A stretch of 64,000 bases of DNA, taken from NCBI GenBank assembly GCA_004154925.1, contig QJNS01000140.1, positions 124,001 to 188,000 of the forward strand, in the 5' to 3' direction. Numbering within the stretch: position 1 is the first letter of the stretch; the number at the start of each line of letters is the position of its first letter. The position numbers and the translations under genes were made by a program. Positions 51,091 through 61,988 of the stretch are shown here, piece after piece. The notes under the pieces are model-generated. The model did not search any database. It was not told the DNA's origin and saw only the letters and a list, made by a program, of their open reading frames with translations. Origin of the DNA: Monosporascus cannonballus (lineage: Eukaryota > Ascomycota > Sordariomycetes > Xylariales).

Positions 51091-51597
51091 ATTAAAAATC
51101 GACCAATTAATAACCGGGATATCGGGCCAGTCGGCCGCGGCCTGTACTAACGTAATAGCCGTAACGGCGGCCTCCAACTATTTTTGTTCCTTTTCGAAAC
51201 GCTTAAATTCCTTTATGGCCTCCGCACCTTAAATACCGTAACGAAATATTTCTATACTACGGCCACGAAACAACCGCCTTTATTTTTGCAAACGATCCAG
51301 CTTATTGGCAGCGGCATGCAGCATTTTACAAACCTGTTCCTTTTTATGCTTTAAACGGTCCTTTCCGTCAAAAAGTTTTTGATACTTGATTTCCGAAAAA
51401 CCAAAAAGGTAATAAGGATCCCTATGGTAAATATATCGCGTACATTTTAAAAACCTTCAAACTACTTTATATTCCGCATTTTTCTTTTCGTAACGAAAAC
51501 GAAAAAATATTTTAAAACTAAAACGTTTAATACGTTTTGAAAAAATTAAAACGTTAATACGTTTACGGAAACGAAATTTTTCGATTCGGCCTGACAT
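51034..51597 (-). pseudogene. Antisense reading-frame relic of element B, 187 codons
   Basis: A minus-strand frame from ATG at 51597 to a natural TAA at 51034, with only about four internal stops, all at likely Gln or Arg codons. It starts MSGRIEKFRFRKRINV (very basic), continues with HRDPYYLFGFSEIKYQK and KEQVCKMLHAAANKLDRLQK (likely amphipathic helix), RFEKEQK, LEAAVTAIT, and ends DWPDIPVINWSIFNWDAP then VIVGKSFSVGVRRQ. The end overlaps the sense chromodomain by about 55 bp, tail to tail. The long open state in a heavily mutated element is striking. Function unknown. Confidence 0.6.
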
Positions 51598-51672
51598 AAT
51601 AAATATATAAAAAGGAAAGTTACTTATTAAAATTAATAAATAAATAATTTGATCTTTAAGGATAAAATTTTT

Positions 51673-51688
51673 GAAAAAAGGAAGATCG
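51673..51688 (+). other. Polypurine tract of element B
   Basis: gaaaaaaggaagatcg ends at the start of the 3' LTR. Confidence 0.7.
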
Positions 51689-52076
51689 TATTATAACCTA
51701 ACGGTCTTGGCTTTTTTTTAAACGGTTGGAATTACGAAAAAATTAGTTCCGACCCAAATTAAAACGTTACGTAACTAGCTTAAAAGTCTTAAGGTGCCAA
51801 GTACCTTAAGCCCTTTAAGCCAGCAGGAAGGTTCAAAAGGCTTAAAGGGCTTAAAGGTTTAAGCCGCTTAAATACCTTAAGCCAAGATAAGGATATATAT
51901 ATTTATTAATTCTATAATTTAGATAATTTCAGCTTGTAATAACATTTCGTTACCTAAAGCACCCTTGGCATTACGAGACGTAATACGTTACTGTATCTAT
52001 TGCTTAAATTCCCACGATACTCCTGCCAACATAAACCCGTCGACTTAATAGTTGGTTAAACCGCCAAGCCGTCATA
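51689..52076 (+). repeat. 3' LTR of element B
   Basis: 388 bp. Compared with the 5' LTR its left, inner end is mutated (tattataacctaacgg, gttggaattacgaaaa) and its right, outer end is better kept (actcctgccaacataaaccc, ccgccaagccgtcata). A small deletion removes ggtttaat near 52049. Confidence 0.92.
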
Positions 52077-52081
52077 AAGGT

Positions 52082-53662
52082 CGAATTTATTTTTTTTTGT
52101 AACCGATTTTGGAGGCATTTTTTGAAAGTACGTAATTCGTTTTCGTTGAAATTATAAATAAGGTAAAACTGTATTAAAAATTGCTTTTAAAAAATTATTT
52201 TATATTTTTATTCGTTATATTCTGTTAATTTCGTATCGAATTCCTTTTTAAAAAATTATTTATATTTATAATATTATAATAATGTATTAGTTAAAATTTT
52301 TAATTTTCGGGGTTATTATTATTATTATTTCAAATCGTTATTTAATTGTTTTAATTTCGTTTTAATAATAACAACGATACGTCATATTTTTTTAGTCTCC
52401 GTTTTTTATATCTTATTTGTTTGGGTAGTAATGTTTTTGTCATATCTTTATGCTTATAATCGTTATTATTATCGATTAAATATTAAAATCTTAATTTCCC
52501 TTTTGCTTATTAATAAGGTATAAGGTAAACCTTATTTAATTAATCTTTTTATTAATTAAAATTCCGTATTAGCGTATTTATGGTAATTTTAAGATTATAT
52601 CGTAATTCCCAAATAAAACGATATCGAAATTAACGATTTAATATTATTTTTATATAAAAATTTTACATTAATTAATTTCGCGTATAGTTTTTCAGTTATC
52701 GTAAGCGAATTCCTAACTTTCGGCATTTATCGTTATATAAGGTTTTAATTTATATTTTTATACTAATTTAAACTTATTAACTGTATTCGGGGCAATATAA
52801 TTTCCGCCTAGAATTCCGTAATCCATTATTACGATATACCAGTACGTTTCGATTCATATATTTAAAGTAATAAAGTTATTAACGTTTTTTATTATTACGT
52901 TTAAAGCCCTTTTCGGAAATTTCTTATAATTTTTTTAAGTTTCGTTATTCTGCAGGTTTTTTATAGGCAACTTTTTTTTAAATTTTTGTTCGAATTTATC
53001 GAACCTTATTTATGTTTTTTCTTTTAACGTATTAAATTATTATATTTGTCATTATTGCCGGCATATTATTCCTTTGAATCGTATTAATTATTCCTAATTC
53101 TTTTGCAATTCCTTTTTTTATTAAATAAATTATTTTTTATATTTACGATTATATCTTATTATACATTATTTTAATTATTGTTCCGAAGATCTCTTATAAA
53201 TTAACGTATTTCTTTTTTAATAACCTTTTTTTCGTAAAAGTTTATAATAAATATTAATTAAAAATAAAGGTCCGTAATAATCTTCTAATAATACTTTTTT
53301 ACCGTACGTTAAATCAATTTTTTTCCGTTTAATAATTATATTATTTATAATACAAAAAGTGTTTTCTTACGGGTATTACTGTTCTTCGAATTAACTTTTA
53401 ATATTGGCAAATTATTCGATATTTCTTGGAGCTATGGTTCGAAAATATCGATACCATTATTTGTTATCTTTATTGTTTCCGGTACGATTTGGAAAATCTA
53501 ATTTTTCGTAATATGTACGGGTAATTCGTACGTAAAGATATTATTTTTATTTTTCGTAATCGGGATAGTCTCGTCGTCGATAATATATGGTATGCTTTTT
53601 GCCGTACCGATTAAAGGTTTCGGGATAAACCTTTTCTTTCTAATTCTGGTACTTGCGTAATT
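52082..53662 (-). pseudogene. Middle piece of element D: end of gag linker and protease
   Basis: The D sequence between B and I. On the minus strand it is collinear with A 10435-11950: the block matching IVDDEN near 53570, the protease block near 52790, and the region leading to RT. The end at 53662 is inside the linker after the knuckle. Confidence 0.7.
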
Positions 53663-54047
53663 TGTAACGGCTAGGCGGTTTAACCAACTATTAAACCTTA
53701 AGTCGACGGGTTTATAATTGCAGAAGTATCGTAGGAATCTGAGTAATAAATATAGTAACGTATTACATCTCTTAATACCGGAAATGCTTTATTATAAACG
53801 ATAAATATTAATAAATATTATAAGCTAAAATTATTTAAATTATAGAATTAATAAACGTACATATTATTTTCCTTTTTCGCTTAATTATTCGTAATTACGC
53901 CGTTAATAATAATTACGATTATTTGAAATTACTTTTAATCATTAATAATCATTGGCTTAACAATAATTACTATTACGTAACTTAGTAAATAACCCGTATA
54001 TTTTTGCCTAACCGTTTCTTAAAATCGGAACTTATTAAATCGTAATA
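53663..54047 (-). repeat. 3' LTR of element I
   Basis: 385 bp, tgtaacggctaggcggttta to aatcgtaata. The outer left end is unmutated (ggcggtttaaccaac, taagtcgacgggttta); the inner right end has lost most C and G (cggaacttattaaatcg against cggagcttgtcgggtcg in the other LTR). Confidence 0.92.
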
Positions 54048-54064
54048 TAATTTCTCCTTTCCCC
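54048..54064 (-). other. Polypurine tract of element I
   Basis: On the minus strand ggggaaaggagaaatta precedes the 3' LTR. Confidence 0.55.
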
Positions 54065-54119
54065 AAATCTTATTTTTAAGATTTCTTTTTTTTTTTCGTT
54101 TAATAAATATCCTTTTTTT

Positions 54120-54753
54120 TTGCTTTTAATTATATCGTTTTGCATTTCCAAAATTTGTCATATTTCCCGTTCTTTTATTGTTCGTTATGCTAATTTTGTA
54201 AAAGCCTTTAACAAATTTAATTACGAAATTATATTTTATTTTTATTAGTTTTCGAAAAATACAAAATATAAAATAATGGAAAATATTTTAAGGTATAAGG
54301 AATATATTAATCGGGATCGATTTTATAATGGTACCAATATATTTATTTTTTTCTTGTAAAATATTTATCGTAAATATTAATATTTAAAATACAACAAAAC
54401 GTTTATCGAAAATCAATTATTAAAACTTTAGCAATTTTATTACAAGATTTAACTTAAATATTAGGAAAAAATATATAAACCTTTTTTTCGTTTTATTCAT
54501 TTACGTAAATAAAAAATGTAAATTCGTTCGAAAAACATTATTATAATATAATATAGGTTTTAATTATTAAATAACCTAAAAAAAATAAAAGCATTAAACG
54601 CAAAAGCAATTAAAAACCGCCATTACGGTTATTACGTGAACGCAGGCCGTAATCAATTGGCCTAATATCCCGGTTACTAATTAATTAATTATTAATTAAA
54701 ACGCGCCCATTATTATTAATAAAAATTCTTTAATAAATACTAGGCGTTAATAA
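54120..54753 (+). pseudogene. Antisense reading-frame relic of element I
   Basis: Plus strand, at the place and in the direction seen in D and C. The N-terminal part reads CISKICHISRSFIVRYANF then VKAFNKFNYEI near 54140-54230; the tail reads AVINWPNIPVTN near 54655 and APIIINKNSLINTRR with a stop pair at 54748-54753. More stops than in B or D. The N-terminal part matches the antisense relic of A. Confidence 0.5.
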
Positions 54754-57700
54754 GATTTTTAACAAGTTCCTAAATATTTTCAAAATCTGGATGTTTTTTC
54801 CATTTAATTAGGTATAAAATAAATCCATTTTATTTTCGTATATTAAATATCTTTTCCATTTCGTATATTTATTCGTTTTTTATTTCTATATCGTCTTATA
54901 CGGTATATACCTTAAGTGTATTTGCTATTAACTCCAATAAAAAATATGAAAAATTAAGTAAAATTTAACATTTAATGGAAATTCTAATTAATAATTATTT
55001 TTTAAGGTTTTCTTGGCGATTTTGTATAAACCGATATATTTAAAATCGAATTTCTTATTAGGTTTTTTGGTTTAAATATTTTTTTAATAAAAAAACCATT
55101 TTCCCCTTTTCGAAAATTAATCCCTTTAATTCTTTTAATTATAATATTTATTTATTTAATTTTATACGAATTTTAATTCTATTTTTTATTTCTTAATACA
55201 GCTATTATAATTATTCCAACGTAAAAATCTTTTTAATATTAATTAAACCGTTATTACATACCTTTTTATAAACTTTTAAAATAAAACCAAAATTTGTATT
55301 TATAAATATTATTTTAATACTTTCGTAATAATTGGTATTACAAGCTAATTATACGATCGATATTTTCTTAACCTAATTATTTTGTTCATAATTAATATAA
55401 TATCGTAAATAAATTTCCAAAATTCAATTTATTCGCTTTATTTATTTATTTATTTATAATTGAAATAGGTTAAATAACTTATAATTTAGGCCGATTTATG
55501 CTATAACGCCTTATTAAAATTTTAATACAAATATCGATTTTTATTTAATATAATTTCCATAAATAATCCATATATATTGAAAATATATCTGAAAAAATAT
55601 ATATTAATTATTTAGCGTTTATATCCTTATAATATGGTAAAAACTAAAAAGGTTTCGTAAATCGATTAACAATTACAAAAATATTATTATAATATATTCC
55701 CGTAACTGGGTTTTTTAACATAAAAAATTTAATAATAAAATCAAATATAACAAAAAACCATAATCGTTTTGTAACTAATAATAGTTATAATTTTCCATAT
55801 AACCTATGTTATCGAACTTTTGCTCTGGCGCAAATATCGTATTATTATATAATTTTTTATTTTATTAATTTTATTTTAAAAAAAATATATGCGTTAAAGT
55901 TTTTTTAGGATTTTATAAATCTCTAAATATCCATATAATTAATATTTATATATTTTTCGTATTAAATCTTTCTGATATTCCTTTAGAATTTATATCTTAT
56001 CCGTTTTTTGGTTTTCTGGAAAATTATTATTATACTGCTGAATTTTCTAATACATATCGAAAGGTATTATCCGAATTATTATAATTTATCATAAATGTAA
56101 ATATCTTTTTATAATAATATCGAAAATTATATAATTAACTTTAACTAATTTCTTTTCGAAATTTAATTACTTATTTAAGGTATTTATTTTATTATTTTTT
56201 AATTTTTTTATATAAATAATAACGAAATCGAAATTCGCCAATTCTTTTACGTATCAAAATTATCGTTTTATAAGTTCCTTGGTCGTAATAAATCGGGTAA
56301 AACTTTAATAATCTATATAAACCTTAACCTAGTACAAATTTCCCTTTTAAAAATACCTAAATTCCCGAAATACCATAATAATAACTATAAATTCCTTATC
56401 TAAAATACCGTAATTAAATTCGACTTCTTTTAATTTATAGGATAAAAATGCAATAAGGTATAATTTACCTTAATTATCTTACGATCCAATCATTATACCT
56501 AACGCGTAATCTGAAATATCGGTTTTTAATTTAACGAGGCGGTTTAAATCGTACATAATTAATATTAATTCGTTAATAATTATATCCTTAATATCCTAAA
56601 ATACCTTTTCTATATCTGGTATCCATTTAAATTTTTTTTCTTTTTTTATGAAATTCGTTAAAAATATAATTATTTTATTTAAATTTCGAATAAATTTTCT
56701 ATAATAATTAGCAAATCCAAAGAATACCTATATTTCCTTAATTATTATTAATATTTGCCATTTTATAATTATAAATATTTTTTTAAAATTTATCTTAATA
56801 TATTCTAAGATAATAATATATTTGAAATATTTTATTTTCTATATATAAAACTAATTCTTTTCTGTATTAATAAATAATTTTACGTCCTATAAAATTTAAA
56901 AAACCCTACAAACGTATTTTATATATACTTTTTTTATTTCCGAAAAAATAAGAATATCGTTAAAATAACATACGATAAAAACATCGAAATATTTTCGTAA
57001 TACGTAATTAATTATCCGCTAAAATGTTATTAATACGTTTATAAGTTTTATTAATATAACTAAATACTTAAATAATCCGTATTTCGTCTTAAAAGTTATT
57101 TTTTATTCGTATCCTTTTTTAATCCTAATAAGGTTATATTTACTTTTAAAATTAAATATTATAAATTATTTAGCTCCATAAAATCGGTTTTTTATTCCCA
57201 TAATTAAAAGTAATAATATTCGATCTTTAATAATAATATCGTTTAATTGCCGATAATTAACCATAAATCGTAATATTTCATTCTTTTTTGGTACAAAGAA
57301 TATAAGATATTTTACTAGTAATTTCGAAGGTTAAATTTATCTTTTTTATAATCAATCTTCAAGGTATTTTCTGAAAATACGTACTTCGTCTTTATTAAAG
57401 TTATAAATAAGGTAAAACTTTATCGAAAATCCTTTTTTAAAAATTATTTCGTAATCCTATTTATTATATTTTAATAATGTTATATTAAATTCCTTCCTAA
57501 AAAGCTATTTATATTTATAATATTATAATAACGTATTAATTAAATGTTTTAATTTTTTAAAATATTATTCTTATCATTTTAAATCGTTATTTAATTACTT
57601 TAATTTCGCTTTAATAATAATAATAATACGTTATATTTTTTTAATATTCGTTTTTTTTATATTTTATTTTTTTAAATAATAAAATATTTATTATATTCTT

Positions 57701-59190
57701 ATATTTATATTCGTCGTTATTATCGATTAAATATTAAAATTTTAATTTTCTTTTATTTATTAATAAAAAATAAAACGAACTTTATTTAACCAGTTTTACC
57801 GTTAATCAAAATTCCGTATTAACGTATCCATAATAATCTTAAGATTATATCGTAATTCCTAAATAAAACAATATCGAAATTAACCGTTTAATATTATCCT
57901 TTAATAAAATTCTTGAAATAATTAATTTTGCGCATAATTTTTCCGTTATCGTAAATAAATTCCTAACTTTCGGCATTCGTCGTTATATAGGATTTTAACT
58001 TATATTTCCATAATAATTTAAACTTATTAACCATATCCGGTATAATATAATTTCCGCCTAAAGCTCCGTAATCCACCATTACAGTATACCAATACGTTCT
58101 AATTCGTATTTCCAAAATAATAAGGTTATTAACGTTTCCTATTATCGCGTTTAAAGCTTTTCTTAAAAATTCCCTTTAATTTCTTTAGGTTTCGTTATTT
58201 TACAACCTTTTTATAAATAACTTTTTACTTTTAATTTTTATTTAAATTTATTAAGCCTTATTTATATTTTTTCGTTTAACGCATTAAATTATTATATTTA
58301 TCGTTATTATCGGCGTATTATTTCTTCGAACCATATTAATTATTCCTAATTTTCTTACAAGTCCTTTTTTTTATCGAATAAATTATTTTCTTATATTTGC
58401 AATTATATCTTATTATACCTTATTTTGGTCATCGTTTTAAAAATTTCTTATAAATTAACGTATTTTTTTAATAACTTTTTTTATAAAGGTTGGCCGTAAA
58501 TATTAATTTAAAATAGAAATCCGTAATAATTTTCTAATAATATTTTTTTACCGTACGCTAAATTAACTTTTTTTCCGTTTAATAATTATATTATCTATAA
58601 TAATAAAAAGGGTTGTTTTACAGATATTACTTTTTTTAAGCCAATTCTTTATTTCAGTTAACTGTTGGACATTTCCTAATGTTATAATTCGAAATTATTA
58701 ATATTATTATTTATTGTTTTTATTATATCCGGTACGGTTTCAAAAATCGAATCCCTTATAATATATACGGGTAATTCGTATATAAATATATTATTTCCAT
58801 TTTTATAATCGAGATATTTTCGTCGTCGACAATATATGGCGTATATTTTACCATATTAATCAAATATTCCGAAATGAAGTTCTTTTATCCAATTCCGGTA
58901 TTTATATAACTATCCTTATAACGCCTTTTATTATATTTGTAATACTTATCGAATTAATCTTATAACTTTTTATATTTTTCGTTAAATTTTTTATCATAAT
59001 GGTCCTTATTAGACCTTTTATTTCAGGCCTAATACGTATTTGATTTAGATTATATTAATAATTTTAATATGGTTTTCTTAATTATTCCTAAATTATCTTT
59101 CCGGTATAAAGGTTTAATTATTTTATCGTAACCTTTTGGGTTTTTTATATTTATAAGCCTTATGTCCTATTTTGCCGTAATTAAAACATT
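54743..59190 (-). pseudogene. gag end and pol relic of element I
   Basis: On the minus strand: CCHC knuckle CFNYGKIGHKAYKY at 59147-59188, first Cys and His preserved, two Cys to Tyr; RT box YFNDILIFS at 56941-56967; RNase H and integrase by collinearity (integrase zinc-finger end near 55825); chromodomain at 54743-54826 (GFILYLIKWKKHPDFENI, a stop, ELVKNL) with the first Trp of the pair preserved. Confidence 0.82.
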
Positions 59191-60048
59191 TAATTTGGCT
59201 TTAATTCTATTTGTAAGTAACGCCGAATTCCATAAATTTTGGCGCCGTTCTATAAAAAATAAGGGGTACATCTTATTTTTTCCTTTAATTAAACTTATAT
59301 CCCGAACGTAAGGCGTATTATCTTTTTTTTCCTATCGTTTTTTAAATTATCGATTATTAATCTTAATTACTTTTACGATATACCGATTTAAGGCAATTAA
59401 TTATTTAATCCGAATAATCTTATTTTTTATATTATTTTTTAGCTTTTTATAAAATATATTTATAAAAGTATGAACTTCGTTATTTCCTTATTTGGCCTTA
59501 GCCGCAAAATTTTTAAAAATTACAACATACTTAAATACAAATCCTTTTTATCGGAATTATAAAAATTATTAAGTTATTAATCGTTTTTTATCCGGATTAC
59601 CGAAATTATTACGTACTTTATTTTCGAAATTGGAATAAATTAAAAAAATCTGATTAATAAATTTTTCTTTATTTATTTTTTTTATTTTTAAGGAATTTTT
59701 TATAATAAATTTAAATTAATTAACCGTATCTTTTATTAGGTATGCTTTTATTATTAGGAGTATATCCGCTAGGTTATTAAAATTTAAAAAACGAAAATAA
59801 ATTCGTACCTAAATTAAAAACATTTAAAAGTTACCTTTTTTATCGTAAGGTTCTGGCTTTTTGGGCTTTATACGGGTAAAAGAAAATTGGGTAAATGGCA
59901 TAACCCTAAGCTGTCGAACTTCTTTTTTTAATTCCCGAATTCGAACCTAAAGTTACTAAATAAGGGTTTCCTAAATACTGGTTAATATTTGAATAATGTT
60001 AAATATTATTTAAAATTTAACGGTATTACTAAATAAAAATTTATAACG
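59190..60048 (-). pseudogene. gag N-terminal and capsid relic of element I
   Basis: Collinear with A 9300-10157 and with D 60440-61560. The capsid block at about 59330-59480 has the same order as the open piece of D at 60759-60977. Frames broken throughout. Confidence 0.6.
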
Positions 60049-60426
60049 TATAATAACTAAGCGGTTTAACCAATTATTAAACCTTAAGTTAACGGGTTTA
60101 TATTAACAGAAATATCGTAGGAATCTAAGCAATAAATACAGTAACGTATTATATTTCTTAATACCGGAAATACCTTATTATAAACGATTAATATTGATAA
60201 ATATTGTAAATTAAAGTTATTTAAATTATGAAATTAATAAACGTATATATTTTTTTGGCTTAATTATTTGTAATTACCCCGTTAGTAATAATTACGATCA
60301 TTTGGGATTACCTTTAATTATTAATGATCACTGGCTTGGCAGTGATCACCGTTACGTAACTTAGTAGGTGGCTCGTATACTCCTGCCTGACCGTTTCTTG
60401 AGACCGGAGCTTGTCGGGTCGTAACA
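60049..60426 (-). repeat. 5' LTR of element I
   Basis: 378 bp. The right, outer end (60320-60426) is nearly unmutated; on the minus strand it starts tgttacgacccgacaagctc and has the tgatcac/tgatcat repeats of the A type. The inner left end is A/T-rich. Confidence 0.92.
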
Positions 60427-60431
60427 TAATT

Positions 60432-61565
60432 ATCCTTATAATGCTTTTTATTATGTTCGCGATATTTGTTAAGTTAGCCTTCTGGCTTTTTGCATTTTTC
60501 GTCGAATTTCTTATCGTAATAATTCCCGTTAGGCCTTTTGCTATAGGCTTGATACGTATTTGGCTTGGATTATGTTAATAGCCTTATTATCGTTTTCTTA
60601 ATTATTCCTAGATTGTTTTTCCGATGCAGATATTTAGTTATCCTATCGTGGCTTTTTGGGCTTTTTGTATTTATCAGCTTTATATCCCATTTTGCTATAA
60701 TTAAAGTATTTAATCTAGCTTTAATTTTGTCTATAAATAACGCAGAATTCCATAGGTCCTAATGCCGTTCCGTAAAAAATAAAAAGTGCGTTTCGTTTTT
60801 TCCCCTGGTTAAACTTATTATACCCCGATCGTAAGGCATATGATCTTTTTTTTGTCGTTTGTCAAATTGTCGATTATTAATTTTAATTATTTTTATAATA
60901 TATCGATTTAAAGTAATTAATCGTTTAATTCGAATAATTCTATTTTTTATATTATCCTTTAACCTGTTATAAAACATATCGATAAAGGCGTCGGCCTTAT
61001 TATTTCCCTATTCGGTTTTAGCCGTAAAATTTTTAAAGATTACGGCGTATTTAAATACAAATTTTTTTTATCGGAATTAAAAAAGTTACTGGGCCGTAAA
61101 TCGTTTTTTATCTAGATTGCAGAAATTATCGCGTATTTTATGTTCGAAATTAATATAAAGTAAAACGATTTTATTAGTAAAATCTTTTTTATTCGATTTT
61201 TTTATTTTTAAGCAATGTTTTATAATAAATTCAAATTAATTAACCGCATTTTCCGTTAAACATACTTTTATTATTAGGACCTTATCCGCCGGGTCGTTAA
61301 TATATAAAAAACGAAGGTAAATTCGTGCCTAAGTTAAAAAGGTTTAAGGGTTGTCTTTCCCATTATAAGGCTTCGGCTTTTTAGGTTTCATACGGACAAA
61401 AAAAATTTAAGCAGGTAGCGTAACCCGGATTTGTCGCATTTTTTTTAATTTCCGAATTCGAGCCTGAAACTGTTAAATAAGGGTTTCCTAAACGTTGGTT
61501 AACATTTTAACAATATTAAGTATTATTCTGAATTTAACAGTATTACTAAATAAAAGCTTATAACG
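60432..61565 (-). pseudogene. gag relic of element D
   Basis: The first part of D after its 5' LTR. An open minus-strand stretch at 60759-60977 reads MFYNRLKDNIKNRIIRIKR, LITLNRYIIKIIKINNRQFD and KRQKKD, a very clear C-terminal capsid segment of Ty3/gypsy Gag (FYxGLKDxIKDxIxRIxRPxTLDxYIxxAIxIDNR in general form). The knuckle follows at about 60672-60717 (YFNYSKMGYKADKY, His to Tyr, Cys to Tyr). Element I cuts the gene shortly after. Confidence 0.8.
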
Positions 61566-61988
61566 TATAATAAGCTAAAGGTTTAACTAATTATTAAACC
61601 TTAGATATACGGGTTTATATTAATAAAACTATTATGGGAATTTAAATAATAAATATAGTAATTATATTATGTTTCGTAATACCAAAAATATTTTAAATAA
61701 CGAATTATTATTATAAATTGGAATTATTTAAATTATGGAAATAATAACCATATATATTTTATTTCTGTTTACTAAATTATTACCCGTAATTTGGTAATTC
61801 GGCTTATTGGATCACCACTAGTAAATTGGTCATCCGGCTTACTGGCTTATTATTAGTAAGTTGGTGATCCGGCTTACTGGCTTATTACCAATGAGTTGGT
61901 AATCCATTATGTAACCTGCCCCACCGCGCGCTTGTGGTTGGGTTATGGCAGACCGTTCTTGGCAACCGTGGCTTGTTGGGTCATGACA
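61566..61988 (-). repeat. 5' LTR of element D, with 35-bp tandem repeats
   Basis: 423 bp, the same length as its partner. Three 35-bp units at 61791-61825, 61826-61860 and 61861-61895, then a partial fourth. The outer end (61896-61988, gtaacctgccccaccgcgcg and gcaaccgtggcttgttgggt) is almost unmutated, whereas the partner has several C-to-T/G-to-A changes. Confidence 0.92.

Larger units (their letters stand above)
45418..52076 (+). mobile_element. Complete chromovirus-type element B, nested in D
   Basis: 6,659 bp with LTRs and a perfect target duplication aaggt (45413-45417 and 52077-52081). Plus strand, opposite to D. The two halves of D join without gap across it, as shown by the intact homologous stretch in element I at about 57320. 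B has the best preserved domains of the family in this window and is thus among the younger or less mutated copies. Confidence 0.93.
53663..60426 (-). mobile_element. Complete chromovirus-type element I, nested in D
   Basis: 6,764 bp on the minus strand with LTRs and a perfect target duplication taatt (53658-53662 and 60427-60431). The LTRs are of the type of element A; the outer 60 bp (60361-60426) match the start of A almost base for base. Body heavily mutated. Confidence 0.93.
41775..61988 (-). mobile_element. Chromovirus element D, split by elements B and I
   Basis: Minus-strand element with 423-bp LTRs at both ends and a perfect target duplication cgtat (41770-41774 and 61989-61993). 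It spans 20,214 bp, but removing B with one aaggt and I with one taatt leaves about 6,781 bp, the size of the intact family members. B sits in the region before RT and I between gag and protease. Pieces of D are 41775-45417, 52082-53662 and 60432-61988. Confidence 0.92.

Noticed and set aside
60565..60762. Plus-strand membrane-like frame
   Set aside because: Complement of the D gag knuckle region on the minus strand.
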